Of a DNA stretch of 64,000 nucleotides, positions 1 to 8,759 are shown piece by piece (position 1 is the stretch's first letter; each line of letters opens with the position of its first letter). This stretch comes from JAKVCB01 sp963578605 (GTDB lineage: Bacteria > Planctomycetota > Planctomycetia > Pirellulales > Lacipirellulaceae), in NCBI GenBank assembly GCA_963578605.1, contig CAUZEA010000012.1, forward strand, positions 16,917-80,916. Direction: 5' to 3'. The translations under genes and the position numbers were made by a program. The notes below the pieces were generated by a model, which searched no databases, was not told the origin of the DNA, and was given only the letters and a program-made list of their open reading frames with translations.

Positions 1-3000
1 GCGAGGCGTTTGTCGAGAGCCCGAACTTCAGCGAGCACATCGGGTCCGGTATCGTCGGGCAGTCTGGCAAGCACGGAAAGGGCGGAGGTTGGATATTGTT
101 CACCGACGGCGAGGACCTGACGGCGTTCGGCAAGACTTAGATGGGTAAAGAAGTCACGCGCAAAATTCTCGACGTAGCCGCTCACGCTGTACCCCCCCTC
201 GAGATTTCGGGCTTTTTCATAGTATTGCAGGAAGGCCAGCTTTTGCTCGGATTGCCACCCGCTTCGTAGACGTGGGGCATAGGCCGCCAGGTGGAGTTTC
301 TCGATGTCAGGAATATCGCTTGCCAGCTGTTGGGCGAACAAGGATGTGGCTTCGGGCGGGTCGAGATAGGCCAACAATTTGACCAATTCACGATTCATCG
401 CGGCGTCAGACGTGGGGAATTCGCTTACCAGTTGTTTCGTGAGGCCGGGAACTTCCTGCGGTTCAATTTCGGCCCGATGGAGGGCGAGTTGGACGACACG
501 TAACATCTCGAGAAAACTTTGGTGGGTAAGAAGACCGTGAGGTCGTCCCCCGTTTTGTACGTTGCCTTGAATCATACCCTCACACCGTCGGAGGATTTCG
601 AGCGAGACCTCCCGCGATGGATGGGCGATCAAGAGACCTGTAGCTCCTTGCAAGAAGGTGCGCGTGCTGGCAGTCTCCAGGACCTCCTGCTGCCATTGCT
701 CTGCGGGCAGCTTTTCCAGGGCTCGGCGTGCGGCGAAGGCGACAAAGCGGTCTTCATCGGCCAAAAGCTCAACCAACACATTGGTTGGCGACTGCTGCCC
801 ACGGTGTGACACGGCCTCACATGCCAGACGTCGCACCCGGGCATTGGGATCTTGCAATAAGGCGACGAGTCGCTGGTTGAAGTCCGTTTCACTCCGTAGT
901 CCCATCAGGCGGACGACGTGGGCGCGCAGGTCAGGTTCACTTTCTTCGCTTACGGTCAACAACAACTGGCTGGTAGGTGGTGGGCCAAAGAAGGTGAGGA
1001 GTTCGATCGCTCGTTTTCTTTCCCGGACCGAGTGTTTTTTGTCGGTGGCGATTGCCGCCAGTTCGGTTGGCCAGGCATCTCCCAGGTTTTGTTTCACGGC
1101 GATAATTCTAGTTCGGGCCCAGTCTGCTCCGAATTGGGGTTGCCGGATTGCTTGTTCGATACCGTCTCCAAGCTCTGTAATCGCCGCCGGTACGTTGCCT
1201 TTCCAGCGCACGCGATAGATGCCACCGTCGGTGCCGCGCCCCCCGGTACAAAAATAGAGTGCACCGTCGGGACCGACAGCCATGTCGGTGACGTTCAGCG
1301 GCCGACCTTTAAGAAAGACATTACAGCGTGCCTTGTAACTTGCTCCATCCGGTTCGAGATGCACGGCGTAGATTAACCCGCGTGCCCAGTCTCCCAGGAA
1401 GAGTTTGTTCTGCAGTCGTATGGGGAACATCACGTGATCGTAATATTCAACTCCGGTTGGCGACCCGCCACCCAATTGCTGGATAGCCGGCAAGCTATCG
1501 ATATAAGTTGAGGGCCACTTGGCCCATCCACTTCGCCAACCAAATTCAGCGCCGGGCGTTACGTGATTGATCCTGGTCGGTCGGTACCATGGCGTTCCGA
1601 GGTCCCATTCCATGTCGGCATCGAAAGTGAAGAGTTCGCCATCTTCATTGAACGCAAAGTCGTAGGGATTGCGGAGTCCACCAGCGGCGACCTCTGCGAA
1701 ACTGCCTTGCATGTCGGTTCGTATGACCGTTCCGCCTGGCGCGGGAACTCCAACGGCATGGCCACGTGGATCTTCATAGCGGGGTTGGATGAGGTCTCCC
1801 TCATACTCGATCGTATAGGGACTCCGCGGATCAGGTCGCGGGGCAACCCGTGCAAAGTTGCCGATCATGACGTACAACAGTCCCTCGGGTCCGAGGCGAA
1901 CGGCATGCGGCCCGTGTTCTCCTGGCGAACCGCGAAATCGTAAGATCGCTTGGGTGCGGTCTGCCTGGCCATCTCGATTGATGTCGTCGAGACGATACAG
2001 GGCACTTCCGTTTGGCCCTTTCCCGACGGCGAAAACCCGCGATCCCAGCGACAAGATACCTTGCACGGTGTTGAGTTGATCGGAGAAGACGCCGACCGAC
2101 TCGAACTTCCCATCTTGATCACGATCGGCAACCAACAACAGCGGGCCCCCTTCCTGCGATGCGAGAATGTTGCCCTGCGAGTCAAAGGCCATCGCGATAA
2201 GCGACCCCGTTTGCTGATCCGATGTCAAGCGATCGATGGCAAACTCAGGGTCTATCGCAAATCGTGCCCCTTCTTTGGCGATTACGATTTCGTCGCCCCA
2301 AGGTAAGGTTGCTCCCATGAGGCCGTATTCTGCCGCGGGTAGCCAGTCATTGTCGCGAAAGTTCAGTTGGTTCCAGTTGTTAAATTGTTTGACGCTCGTG
2401 CGCCACGAGCTGTCGGTCGCGGAACTCTCGAGGGTGCTAGCTGGTTCTTTGGTGAGGACCCGTGCGACCAGCCCGGCTGGCCCGGTGTCTGTGTTGTGGA
2501 CCTTTGCCGCAACGACATTTTTACCCGGCTTGAGTAGTTTGGCGATATCGTGCACGTCCATTTTGCGCCAGTCGTTACCTGCGGCGACCGGTCGCCCGTT
2601 CACAAACAGTTCGTACTGATTGTCGGCACAAATGTGAACCTGGCCAAATTCAACTTTTCCCAACGTCAACGTTTTGCGGAAGTAAACATCGCCTGCAGGG
2701 ACCTGTTCTTTCTTGTGCGCCGGCGACCAAATCCATTGGGCCCCAATCAGTTCGCCAAATGCTTTGCGCTCTTCAGCGGTACCCTGCTCGATAGTGATTG
2801 GTTTGCCCGTCGGTTGCCCTGACGTAACCCGGGTGGCGGTCGTTGGCGGTGTTGCCCGGCTCCGTGAATTGCCTGGTGTTTGGCCCGTTGCGTTCGTGGA
2901 CCCGCTGTTTGGTGTTTCTGGCGTAGAACCATCAAAGAGCGATTTGAACAGCTGTCCCTGGGCGGAACCGTTGCAGGTCATCAACGTGAGCACAGAAACA

Positions 3001-3038
3001 ACGGTCACAACAGGTACGTGCAAGGATAACCACTTCAT
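1..3038 (-). CDS. PVC-type membrane-bound dehydrogenase with HEAT repeats (partial, C-terminus off window)
   Basis: The gene starts at the ATG at 3038 with an N-terminal signal peptide (MKWLSLHVPVVTVVSVLTLM) and stays open to the left edge, about 1012 codons. After the leader there is a beta-sandwich-like region (about residues 100-200, with text such as DNQYELFVNG). Next comes a glucose/sorbosone-dehydrogenase-type propeller (about residues 230-600) with the typical MAVGPDGALYF strand, and then helical HEAT-like repeats near the edge. Planctomycetes carry many such exported proteins, usually ending in a PVC-type CxxCH cytochrome c domain. That domain would lie outside this window, so its presence is inference. 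Likely role: periplasmic oxidation of a sugar or alcohol coupled to cytochrome c. The substrate is unknown. Confidence 0.85.
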   Translation of the reverse strand, partial: MKWLSLHVPVVTVVSVLTLMTCNGSAQGQLFKSLFDGSTPETPNSGSTNATGQTPGNSRSRATPPTTATRVTSGQPTGKPITIEQGTAEERKAFGELIGAQWIWSPAHKKEQVPAGDVYFRKTLTLGKVEFGQVHICADNQYELFVNGRPVAAGNDWRKMDVHDIAKLLKPGKNVVAAKVHNTDTGPAGLVARVLTKEPASTLESSATDSSWRTSVKQFNNWNQLNFRDNDWLPAAEYGLMGATLPWGDEIVIAKEGARFAIDPEFAIDRLTSDQQTGSLIAMAFDSQGNILASQEGGPLLLVADRDQDGKFESVGVFSDQLNTVQGILSLGSRVFAVGKGPNGSALYRLDDINRDGQADRTQAILRFRGSPGEHGPHAVRLGPEGLLYVMIGNFARVAPRPDPRSPYTIEYEGDLIQPRYEDPRGHAVGVPAPGGTVIRTDMQGSFAEVAAGGLRNPYDFAFNEDGELFTFDADMEWDLGTPWYRPTRINHVTPGAEFGWRSGWAKWPSTYIDSLPAIQQLGGGSPTGVEYYDHVMFPIRLQNKLFLGDWARGLIYAVHLEPDGASYKARCNVFLKGRPLNVTDMAVGPDGALYFCTGGRGTDGGIYRVRWKGNVPAAITELGDGIEQAIRQPQFGADWARTRIIAVKQNLGDAWPTELAAIATDKKHSVRERKRAIELLTFFGPPPTSQLLLTVSEESEPDLRAHVVRLMGLRSETDFNQRLVALLQDPNARVRRLACEAVSHRGQQSPTNVLVELLADEDRFVAFAARRALEKLPAEQWQQEVLETASTRTFLQGATGLLIAHPSREVSLEILRRCEGMIQGNVQNGGRPHGLLTHQSFLEMLRVVQLALHRAEIEPQEVPGLTKQLVSEFPTSDAAMNRELVKLLAYLDPPEATSLFAQQLASDIPDIEKLHLAAYAPRLRSGWQSEQKLAFLQYYEKARNLEGGYSVSGYVENFARDFFTHLSLAERRQVLAVGEQYPTSALSVLARLPDDTGPDVLAEVRALDKRL

Positions 3039-3228
3039 AAACGACCTCGCGGAGAGCTGGGGACAGAATCATGGCGCCAGAAAATGGCTGCGTACCTTAG
3101 CTGAATTGGTTGCCAGCCAACAACAGGCGTTTTCGGGATTCCTTCGGGAGCTAGCAGCAAGGGTGGCGGGAAATCGTACGCTTGGAAATTTTTGGACCAG
3201 TGACTGCAAAGCGGTCAATGACAGCGAC

Positions 3229-3501
3229 ATGCGTCCATGGCGGTCGCTCGGACGGTCCGCCACGTCATTTGAATCTCAATCGTACGGAGAGATCACGGCG
3301 GTGATCACGATCGGGGCGTATTTCGGGCTTTATTTGTTTGCTCCGCTGCCAAGGCAACCGCGACTCTTCGTACGGGCGGGATTCTGCGTCATTTTTCCGC
3401 TGTGGTTTTTTCGCTATGCGCGTGCGGTCTGGATTGCCTTTGACGAGAGGTTTGATCCCCGGCCGAATGAAGCAGAGGCCGAAGAATTGGCCAGGCGGTG
3501 A
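3229..3501 (+). CDS. small membrane protein, unknown function
   Basis: A 90-residue protein starting at ATG 3229 (MRPWRSLGRS). It has two hydrophobic stretches, about residues 22-40 (AVITIGAYFGLYLFAPL) and 46-66, separated by a short basic loop, and an acidic tail rich in Glu/Ala. The frame stays open far upstream (to about 2713), but that part is antisense to the dehydrogenase gene and reads as shadow, so I chose the internal ATG. It is divergent from the dehydrogenase at 3038. Small two-helix proteins like this are common and uncharacterised in planctomycetes. No function is proposed. Confidence 0.6.
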   Translation: MRPWRSLGRSATSFESQSYGEITAVITIGAYFGLYLFAPLPRQPRLFVRAGFCVIFPLWFFRYARAVWIAFDERFDPRPNEAEAEELARR

Positions 3502-3586
3502 ACATTAGGCTAGCGCAAGAAATGGTCCCACAGCATTTCAGTGGCTGTGGAACTCGAAGCACCGCGCCCGATCTTGTCTGGGAAGT

Positions 3587-3769
3587 TCAGTTCGTTTCCG
3601 AAGCGTAAGCAATGCCTACCTGCTCATTGGACACCGTGAACCATTCATGATCGACAGCACCGCGAATGGTTTCCAAATCCCGGCTGGCGAAGCCAGCGAT
3701 ATCAACGAGACTTTGTGGTTGACCTGCCTTGTAAAGGTAGTCCCAGATTTGGTCACGTAGTTCATCCAT
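3587..3769 (-). CDS. small conserved-looking protein, possible winged helix
   Basis: A 60-residue acidic protein (MDELRDQIWDYLYKAGQPQS...) with no membrane segment. The pattern of helices around IWDYLY, SLVDIAGFASRDLETIRGAV and a final strand-like VSNEQVGIAYAS resembles a minimal winged-helix fold (helix, helix-turn-helix, wing). This is inference from pattern only. It is preceded on its strand by a purine-rich stretch (AGAGGATATAAAC) that can serve as ribosome binding site. It faces the small membrane protein at 3229-3501 tail to tail. Confidence 0.6.
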   Translation of the reverse strand: MDELRDQIWDYLYKAGQPQSLVDIAGFASRDLETIRGAVDHEWFTVSNEQVGIAYASETN

Positions 3770-4654
3770 AGTTTATATCCTCTGGTGAGTTTTGTGGTAT
3801 TAAAAGGATGTGTCCGCTTCGGTGCGGCACCGTGGCTTGCAGTGGCATGGTGTCGCGATGCACTACGAACAGCTTTAGCTTGTTTCCACTTGTGGTTGGA
3901 TGCCTTCGATACTACCCCTCTTCGTCACAGGCATTCATTGCCGTGAATCCAGCTTTCGTAAGGCTGTATCCTCCTTCAAAACGCTCTTTGAGTATGAAAC
4001 GTCGTTCGGCCAGGTCCCGTAAAGCGACTTTCATGCTTTCGAACCATGACAGCATCCAAACAAATCATATGCCCTGGGGTTGCCAGATATTGACGAAAAA
4101 TAGCGAATACGTTTCGTTCTTTAGGGGACAACATTTACTAGTGGTCATGAAAACTTGGAAGGAATGTGCAGGTAAACAACGTGCGGGTCAATAAGTTGGG
4201 ATGAAACGGAGACCAGCTGGCGGAAGCGGGCAGCCCCGCCTAATGGACTTACGAATCTGCACGGTAGAGAAACGAAGCCGTTGAAAAAGGAGACTGCCAA
4301 CAAAGGAATCAGCGAAAAAATAATCTGTACATATACGTTTTCTACGGAACGGGTTCCTGAAGGTTCGGTGCTTCATACGGAGTGACTTTCTGCATATATT
4401 CGGCGTTAGCCTTTGTTTTCGGGCAGCCACGTCATTTACACCCTTTCTGGACAGTGCGCTACTGGGTTGTGGTTTTCGCCCAAAACTCAAATCTATGGTG
4501 TCGTGTTTGCAGGTGCGGTGCCAAATTCGTGCCTGTGTTGTTGGAAAAGCGTGACCTTGAGATTGAGCCCGGCGGATACTCGCGGGGGCGATGGGTCCGC
4601 CCATGATTGCCGCATGGTTTGCCGAATGGTTTGCCACATATGTTTATGAGCGTC
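3770..4654. other. non-coding / decayed stretch
   Basis: About 900 bp in which the open frames have atypical composition (Cys-, Ser- and Arg-rich shadows on both strands) and no recognisable family. The flanks to the right hold two clear pseudogenes, so this is most likely the rest of a degraded locus. I see no RNA gene or repeat in it. Confidence 0.4.
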
Positions 4655-4990
4655 ATCCGCCACCGTGGCGATCTTCGCGTGGGCAGTCCTTATTTCCCCC
4701 TTGGAGGGTGGCCTTCTTCACCTTCAGAAGGCGGCCTTCGTAGGTTCCACCGTTGAGTTGTGGGATCCCGTTTGCGGGTCTTCTTCCTGTTCCAATTCGA
4801 TGAAACCAAGCCCCTTGCTCCGCGCTCTTATCAAGAGGAGAAGTTCCATACGCCTGCGGCCAACTAACGGCCGATAGTCTATACCATGATGGCAACCGAC
4901 AACACGATCAATGTGGACCAGATGCCGAATTGAACCAGGTTTTTTCAAAACACTCGTTTTTCGGCGGACAAATCGCCAGTTGGCATTCTG
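4655..4990 (-). pseudogene. remnant of an RRM-type RNA-binding protein
   Basis: Minus-strand fragments in different frames line up with the C-terminal half of a bacterial RNA recognition motif protein. One frame gives SKGLGFIELEQEED, matching the RNP1 strand (consensus GxSKGFGFVEM). A shifted frame gives LNGGTYEGRLLKVKKA and then PREDRHGGG, matching the last strand and the Gly-rich tail. Upstream, a third frame gives LVQFGIWSTLIVLS, where LFxxFGxVxxVxIV is expected. Stops and at least two frameshifts separate the pieces, so it cannot make a protein. An intact copy probably exists elsewhere in the genome. Confidence 0.55.
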
Positions 4991-5217
4991 GACGGATCTT
5001 CCAGACCCGCAGTCAGCCGATCCGGGCTGTCCCGCGGATAGTCGTTGGAGTGCCTCGGTGGGTGTGGGGTGCGACTTTTCCCACCCAGTGCGCACCTCGA
5101 GCGTCATGCGTTTCCAGGCATGGTTTGGTTCTGGGGGGCAAGTTTTCCTGGTGCCCGCCAGACCAGCCCTTCCGGGGGTGCCCCTTCAGATGTCGCCTTT
5201 GAGGCGGTCATCCTTGG

Positions 5218-5612
5218 GTGAACCGGGGTGAGTCAGGCATTTTGGCGGAGTGTGACCGGCAGCGGATATGCATTGCCTGGGCGATTGCAGGCAAGCCTGA
5301 ATTCATCATTTGCGACGAGTCGGTCTCTGCTCTGGATGTTTCGGTGCCAGCGCAGATTTTGAATCGGTTGAAAGAACTTCGGCAACGTCGCGGATTAACG
5401 TTTTTATCAGTCACGATTTGAGTGTCGTGAAATTCAGGGCAGCTATGATGGCCATGATGAACGCGGGCAAGCTGGTGGAAGTTGGCCCCGCAAAAAATAT
5501 CTACGCACAACCGAAAGAGGAGTATACGCGGCGGCTCATCGATGCCACACCGAGCGATGATTTGGGGTCGATCCGGAAAAGAGTAGCAAGGCGCCAGGCC
5601 ATGTCAGGCTGA
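5218..5612 (+). pseudogene. remnant of an oligopeptide ABC transporter ATPase (OppF/DppF type)
   Basis: The first frame (5218-5421) reads ECDRQRICIAWAIAGKPEF and CDESVSALDVSVPAQILN. These are the post-signature helix, Walker B and D-loop of a peptide-transporter ATPase, with the usual LSGGE degraded. After RRGLTFL the reading continues one frame over (about 5400-5612) with FISHDLSVVK (H-switch) and GKLVEVGPAKNIYAQPKEEYTRRL, the family's C-terminal part. Walker A and the whole N-terminal half are absent upstream. It is therefore 5'-truncated, frameshifted and non-functional. Confidence 0.8.
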
Positions 5613-5715
5613 GGCCAGCTGCAGAGACACGGTTTGCCAATGCCGGGAGCGACTTGCGACGCGAGAGGTCTCACTGCGCTGCTTCTTCAGCGGGTCGACA
5701 CACACGTTGCGTTTG

Positions 5716-6534
5716 TTAGCGCTGCCAGCGGCTCCGTGCGAGATCCTTTTCCATCAGATTTTCCACCAGCGCGATCGTATCGTTGGTCATGGATTCCATG
5801 CGATGTAACCAGCTCGACTTCAAGAGGCCAAAGGAATCGAACAGTTCCGGGCCAAAGCACGCCATGACGGCGGCGGCGATCTGGTGATTGAGATCGCTGC
5901 TGTAGCCATCCCGTTCTTCACTAATCGTCAGTCCCATCCGGAGCGAACCGCGCAAAAACGTGACGGCGACATCGTTTGTCACCATCTCGCTGGTCAACGA
6001 ACCGCTGTCAAACGAAAATTCCCTCGCGCGATCGATATCAAAAGTAAATTCACCAACTGGCGCGTGTCGCAAAATGTAACCCAAGAGCAAGTCGTTCCAT
6101 CGTGAACACCGCGCGAAGAGTTGTGTGAAGTCGGAGTTTGGCAATTGTTCTTTTTTGCAGGCGGTTTGGATTTGTCGCAGTACGCGGCGTCGGGCGTCGA
6201 TATGACCGTACAAGACATTTCGTCCGATAGGAGTAACCCCCTCGTACTGATGAAACTGGTCGTGCGCTGTGAACAACGCCGCCACCATGCGAGTGAGAAT
6301 TTCAGCCACGAGAATCTCGTGCCAAAGTTGACTGACTTCACGTGGCAGCTGCGAATTGAGGAGAAGGGTTTGTTCTGCAGCCCGAAGTCCCCGACCCCAG
6401 CGGTCAAGACGGCAACGCGAAGCCGACCAGTAAGAATGGATCACATCGTTCACCATTCGTGGGTTTTCCCGAATCAGTGGTTGGCTGTTGATCGCCACTA
6501 AGGCGGCCAGATCGACGAGTTCTATAGCGAGCAT
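5716..6534 (-). CDS. hypothetical cytosolic protein
   Basis: A 272-residue protein with no signal peptide or clear membrane segment (MLAIELVDLAALVAINSQPL...). It is mainly helical, with Arg/Asp-rich central helices (ARRRVLRQIQTACKKEQL) and an Asp-rich stretch near FDIDRAREFSFDSGS. I recognise no family. The coherent composition and good length argue for a real gene. It lies alone between the pseudogene region and the VanZ-like gene. A long GC-rich inverted repeat (6575-6610) sits just upstream of its start. Confidence 0.7.
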   Translation of the reverse strand: MLAIELVDLAALVAINSQPLIRENPRMVNDVIHSYWSASRCRLDRWGRGLRAAEQTLLLNSQLPREVSQLWHEILVAEILTRMVAALFTAHDQFHQYEGVTPIGRNVLYGHIDARRRVLRQIQTACKKEQLPNSDFTQLFARCSRWNDLLLGYILRHAPVGEFTFDIDRAREFSFDSGSLTSEMVTNDVAVTFLRGSLRMGLTISEERDGYSSDLNHQIAAAVMACFGPELFDSFGLLKSSWLHRMESMTNDTIALVENLMEKDLARSRWQR

Positions 6535-6890
6535 AGGATTGGGACGAGCGTGATGTTGCCGGGACCATTTGACAGCACCCGGAGCCCGGGGGGACGAAGG
6601 CTCCGGGTGCGGTCGCGGGAGGAAATGTTTCCAGGGGGAGTCGGGTCGTGGGAAGCGTGGAGGAGGTTTTTTGGAGGAGGGGCAACGTGGGGTTGCCTTG
6701 CATTGCCCATAGCATCAAGCAACCAGCGTGCCAGACTGGCGGCACGGCAGCTCCTCTGCAGTTCCAAAGATTTATCCCACAAGGGTTTAGGAGCAGGAGG
6801 CGACGCTGGGTGGGGCTTCAGCCTGTGGCCTTGGTGTGGCGTTTGGGCAACAGCGGTACTTGACGGTGTGTTGTAAACGCTTCGCTCTGG
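6535..6890. other. intergenic, holds a strong inverted repeat, no gene seen
   Basis: Between the starts/ends of two minus-strand genes. Apart from the inverted repeat at 6575-6610 I see no coding signal. The overlapping frames on both strands are Arg/Pro/Cys-rich shadows. Confidence 0.4.
6575..6610. repeat. perfect 12-bp inverted repeat (GC-rich hairpin)
   Basis: Arms GCACCCGGAGCC and GGCTCCGGGTGC flank a 12-nt loop. There is no T tract on either side, so a classical intrinsic terminator is unlikely. It lies downstream of the VanZ-like gene and 40 bp before the start of the 5716-6534 gene. It could be an mRNA 3' stabiliser or factor-dependent terminator. Confidence 0.6.
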
Positions 6891-7319
6891 TCAAGAAACA
6901 ACCGCGGTCGACGGACAGCCCTGGGACGTGGCACGTGTTTCCTGCCCGCCGGCCCCGAAAGCATGGTAGAGCAGCACAGGGAGCACACCCAGGCAGGCGA
7001 TACCCAAATAATTTGCCACCAGATCGCCAAGGGACCAGCCGCGCGTTTCGAGCAGCATGTTGGAACATTCCTCGCAAGTCGCGGCCGCAAACACGAAGAG
7101 GCTGCCTGGCACGGTTGCGCGGAAAAGGGAGGTTGCCCCTTTTGAACGAATTGCAAGATTGGTCATCAGGGCCAAGAAGCCGACGAAGAAGAAATGGATC
7201 AGTTTGTCTCCGTGGGATGTCGAGTGGAATTGGCTGAGCGGCCCGCTAAGGGTGCCGGTATTGGCCAGGAGTGTGACCCAGGCCAGGAGCAGACTATAGG
7301 CGAAGGTAATTCGAACCAT
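6891..7319 (-). CDS. VanZ-like membrane protein
   Basis: 142 residues from the ATG at 7319. The sequence has the VanZ-like architecture: an N-terminal helix (ITFAYSLLLAWVTLLA), the SHGDKLIHFFFVGFLALM segment with the family's D-K-x-x-H-F pattern, a third helix (TVPGSLFVFAAATCEECS), a conserved-type RGWSLGDLVANYLGIACLG and a final helix. VanZ itself lowers teicoplanin sensitivity, but most family members have no known role. They are small polytopic inner-membrane proteins, so no resistance phenotype should be assumed. The upstream 62-residue frame stops one base before this ATG, which suggests coupled translation. Confidence 0.8.
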   Translation of the reverse strand: MVRITFAYSLLLAWVTLLANTGTLSGPLSQFHSTSHGDKLIHFFFVGFLALMTNLAIRSKGATSLFRATVPGSLFVFAAATCEECSNMLLETRGWSLGDLVANYLGIACLGVLPVLLYHAFGAGGQETRATSQGCPSTAVVS

Positions 7320-7320
7320 A

Positions 7321-7509
7321 TTAATTTGTTCGGGCAAATTGCTTGTCGCTGGCCACGACGGTTAAGCAAGAACCGATGAAGTACCAGGCAAGTGTTGTAG
7401 CGATCGTGCGGATGAGGGAGGCGGAATCTGGAAATTGAAGCATTTTGCCACCCTGGTGCACGAGACTTGTCGGTTCGCACCGGGTGGAAACGTCGGCAGT
7501 CGTGGCCAT
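7321..7509 (-). CDS. possible small membrane protein upstream of the VanZ-like gene
   Basis: 62 residues (MATTADVSTRCEP...) with one hydrophobic segment (about residues 30-52, SLIRTIATTLAWYFIGSCL). An internal ATG at 7443, preceded by GGGTGG, is an alternative start giving 40 residues. Its TAA ends one base before the ATG of the VanZ-like gene, a spacing typical of coupled genes and the main argument that it is real. No family is recognised. Confidence 0.4.
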   Translation of the reverse strand: MATTADVSTRCEPTSLVHQGGKMLQFPDSASLIRTIATTLAWYFIGSCLTVVASDKQFARTN

Positions 7510-7596
7510 CGGAGCGAACAGCTACGGTTGCCAGGTATGCGAACCGGTTTTTGACATGATCGGTCCGCCGCCAGAGCAACTGGCTAAAAGGGCCAG

Positions 7597-8610
7597 CTAA
7601 CGGACCGCAAGATTACCCAATACGGCATCGCTGGGACCGAGGACCGAATCGTCGCGATCTGTGCCGGCAATCGGCAAGCCATCATCATTCAGGAAGAGGT
7701 GATCACGCCTGTTCGTGTTGCATAACGGACCTTTCAAGTACTCAACGCGGAGGTCCTGAAACAGCACGTTTTGCCCATATCCCCCGTGGTTACAGCTTTT
7801 AAAGTCGGGATTCTGGGGGTTGGGTGCGTCCGAGAGGATGGGGATATCTTTCCGATATGTATTGCGGAGCGCCACGTACCGGCCCTTGCTGAGAAATGGC
7901 AATCGATAGGCAAAACTACCCCCAATCGTTTTCTGCAAGCGAACCAAAACGGTCCCTTTGGCCAATTGGTACACGGCAAAAGAGGGGATTTGAATGTTAA
8001 CCTGCCTGGATTGTATGTTTTCGGCCAGTTCCGTTGCCGGGCAAACGATCAGTTGTCTGGCTTGGTCGCGATCGATAAAACGGTTGTCGACCAACCGGAC
8101 TGTGAAAATGCCAGCCGGTTCCCCAGTTTCAATCCTGGGCATGTACTTTTGGTACACTTCTGAGTAATTGGCCAGGGCGACACCCAACTGGCGAAGATGA
8201 CTTTGACATTCAAGGCGCCGCGCCGCGGAGCGGCTATCGCGCAGTGCTGGCAAGAGCAACATTCCGACTGCCAGCACAACTCCGGTTGCCACCGCCATGT
8301 CGACAACGGTCCAATGCGATTGACCGCGGGAATCGTCGTCGGCAAAACCAATGGACGAGTATCCGTATTTATTTGGTAAGCGAAATTCTCCGGAGTCAGT
8401 GGCATGGGCTATGTTCCTAGCCGTGCGTTCCGCCAAACCTCGCGGTGGTTCGGTCGGCAGGTTTTCGGCATTACGATCTTGCCCGAGGCAGCGACTCAAA
8501 TGGGCCAGTTGACGACGAAAGTCTGGATCGCGACGAAGCCGTTCTTCGACAATTCGCCGCTGGTCGTCGTCAAGTTCGTCCAGCAGGTATCCAACCAGTA
8601 GGTCGTGCAT
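7597..8610 (-). CDS. anti-sigma-like membrane protein with DUF1559-like pseudopilin domain
   Basis: 337 residues. The N-terminus (MHDLLVGYLLDELDDDQRRI) is the short helical domain seen in planctomycete anti-sigma factors (LxxYLLGELD...), without a zinc HxxxCxxC motif. A single membrane helix follows at about residues 103-123 (VVDMAVATGVVLAVGMLLLP). Directly after it comes a pseudopilin/DUF1559-like stretch (RDSRSAARRLECQSHLRQLG, ALANYSEVY). The C-terminus has the GYGQNVLFQDLRVEYLK signature, close to the NVLFxDGHVxFL end of DUF1559 proteins. It lies 149 bp downstream of the ECF sigma gene in the same direction, so it is probably that sigma factor's membrane regulator. The domain calls are from memory of the families. 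Confidence 0.75.
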   Translation of the reverse strand: MHDLLVGYLLDELDDDQRRIVEERLRRDPDFRRQLAHLSRCLGQDRNAENLPTEPPRGLAERTARNIAHATDSGEFRLPNKYGYSSIGFADDDSRGQSHWTVVDMAVATGVVLAVGMLLLPALRDSRSAARRLECQSHLRQLGVALANYSEVYQKYMPRIETGEPAGIFTVRLVDNRFIDRDQARQLIVCPATELAENIQSRQVNIQIPSFAVYQLAKGTVLVRLQKTIGGSFAYRLPFLSKGRYVALRNTYRKDIPILSDAPNPQNPDFKSCNHGGYGQNVLFQDLRVEYLKGPLCNTNRRDHLFLNDDGLPIAGTDRDDSVLGPSDAVLGNLAVR

Positions 8611-8669
8611 GTTGCAGAGCAGATTTGACGGAGTAGCTTGAACCGAGGAAAACTCGTACCAACAACATG

Positions 8670-8702
8670 CGAGGGAGCCTACCTTTGTGGCAGACTCCCT
8701 CG
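8670..8702 (-). promoter_or_regulatory. hairpin between sigma factor and its putative regulator
   Basis: Arms CGAGGGAG (8670-8677) and CTCCCTCG (8695-8702) enclose a 17-nt loop in the 149-bp gap between the two genes. There is no T tract. It could modulate read-through or message stability between the two genes. Function is inferred. Confidence 0.3.
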
Positions 8703-8759
8703 TTGGCTGTCAATCTTTATCAATAGTGAAGGACATGGATGCGTACCAGCAGTTGCAGG

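Noticed and set aside
2713..3228. N-terminal extension of the small membrane protein at 3229-3501
   Set aside because: It is antisense to the signal peptide and linker of the dehydrogenase gene, and the internal ATG 3229 gives a well-behaved protein.
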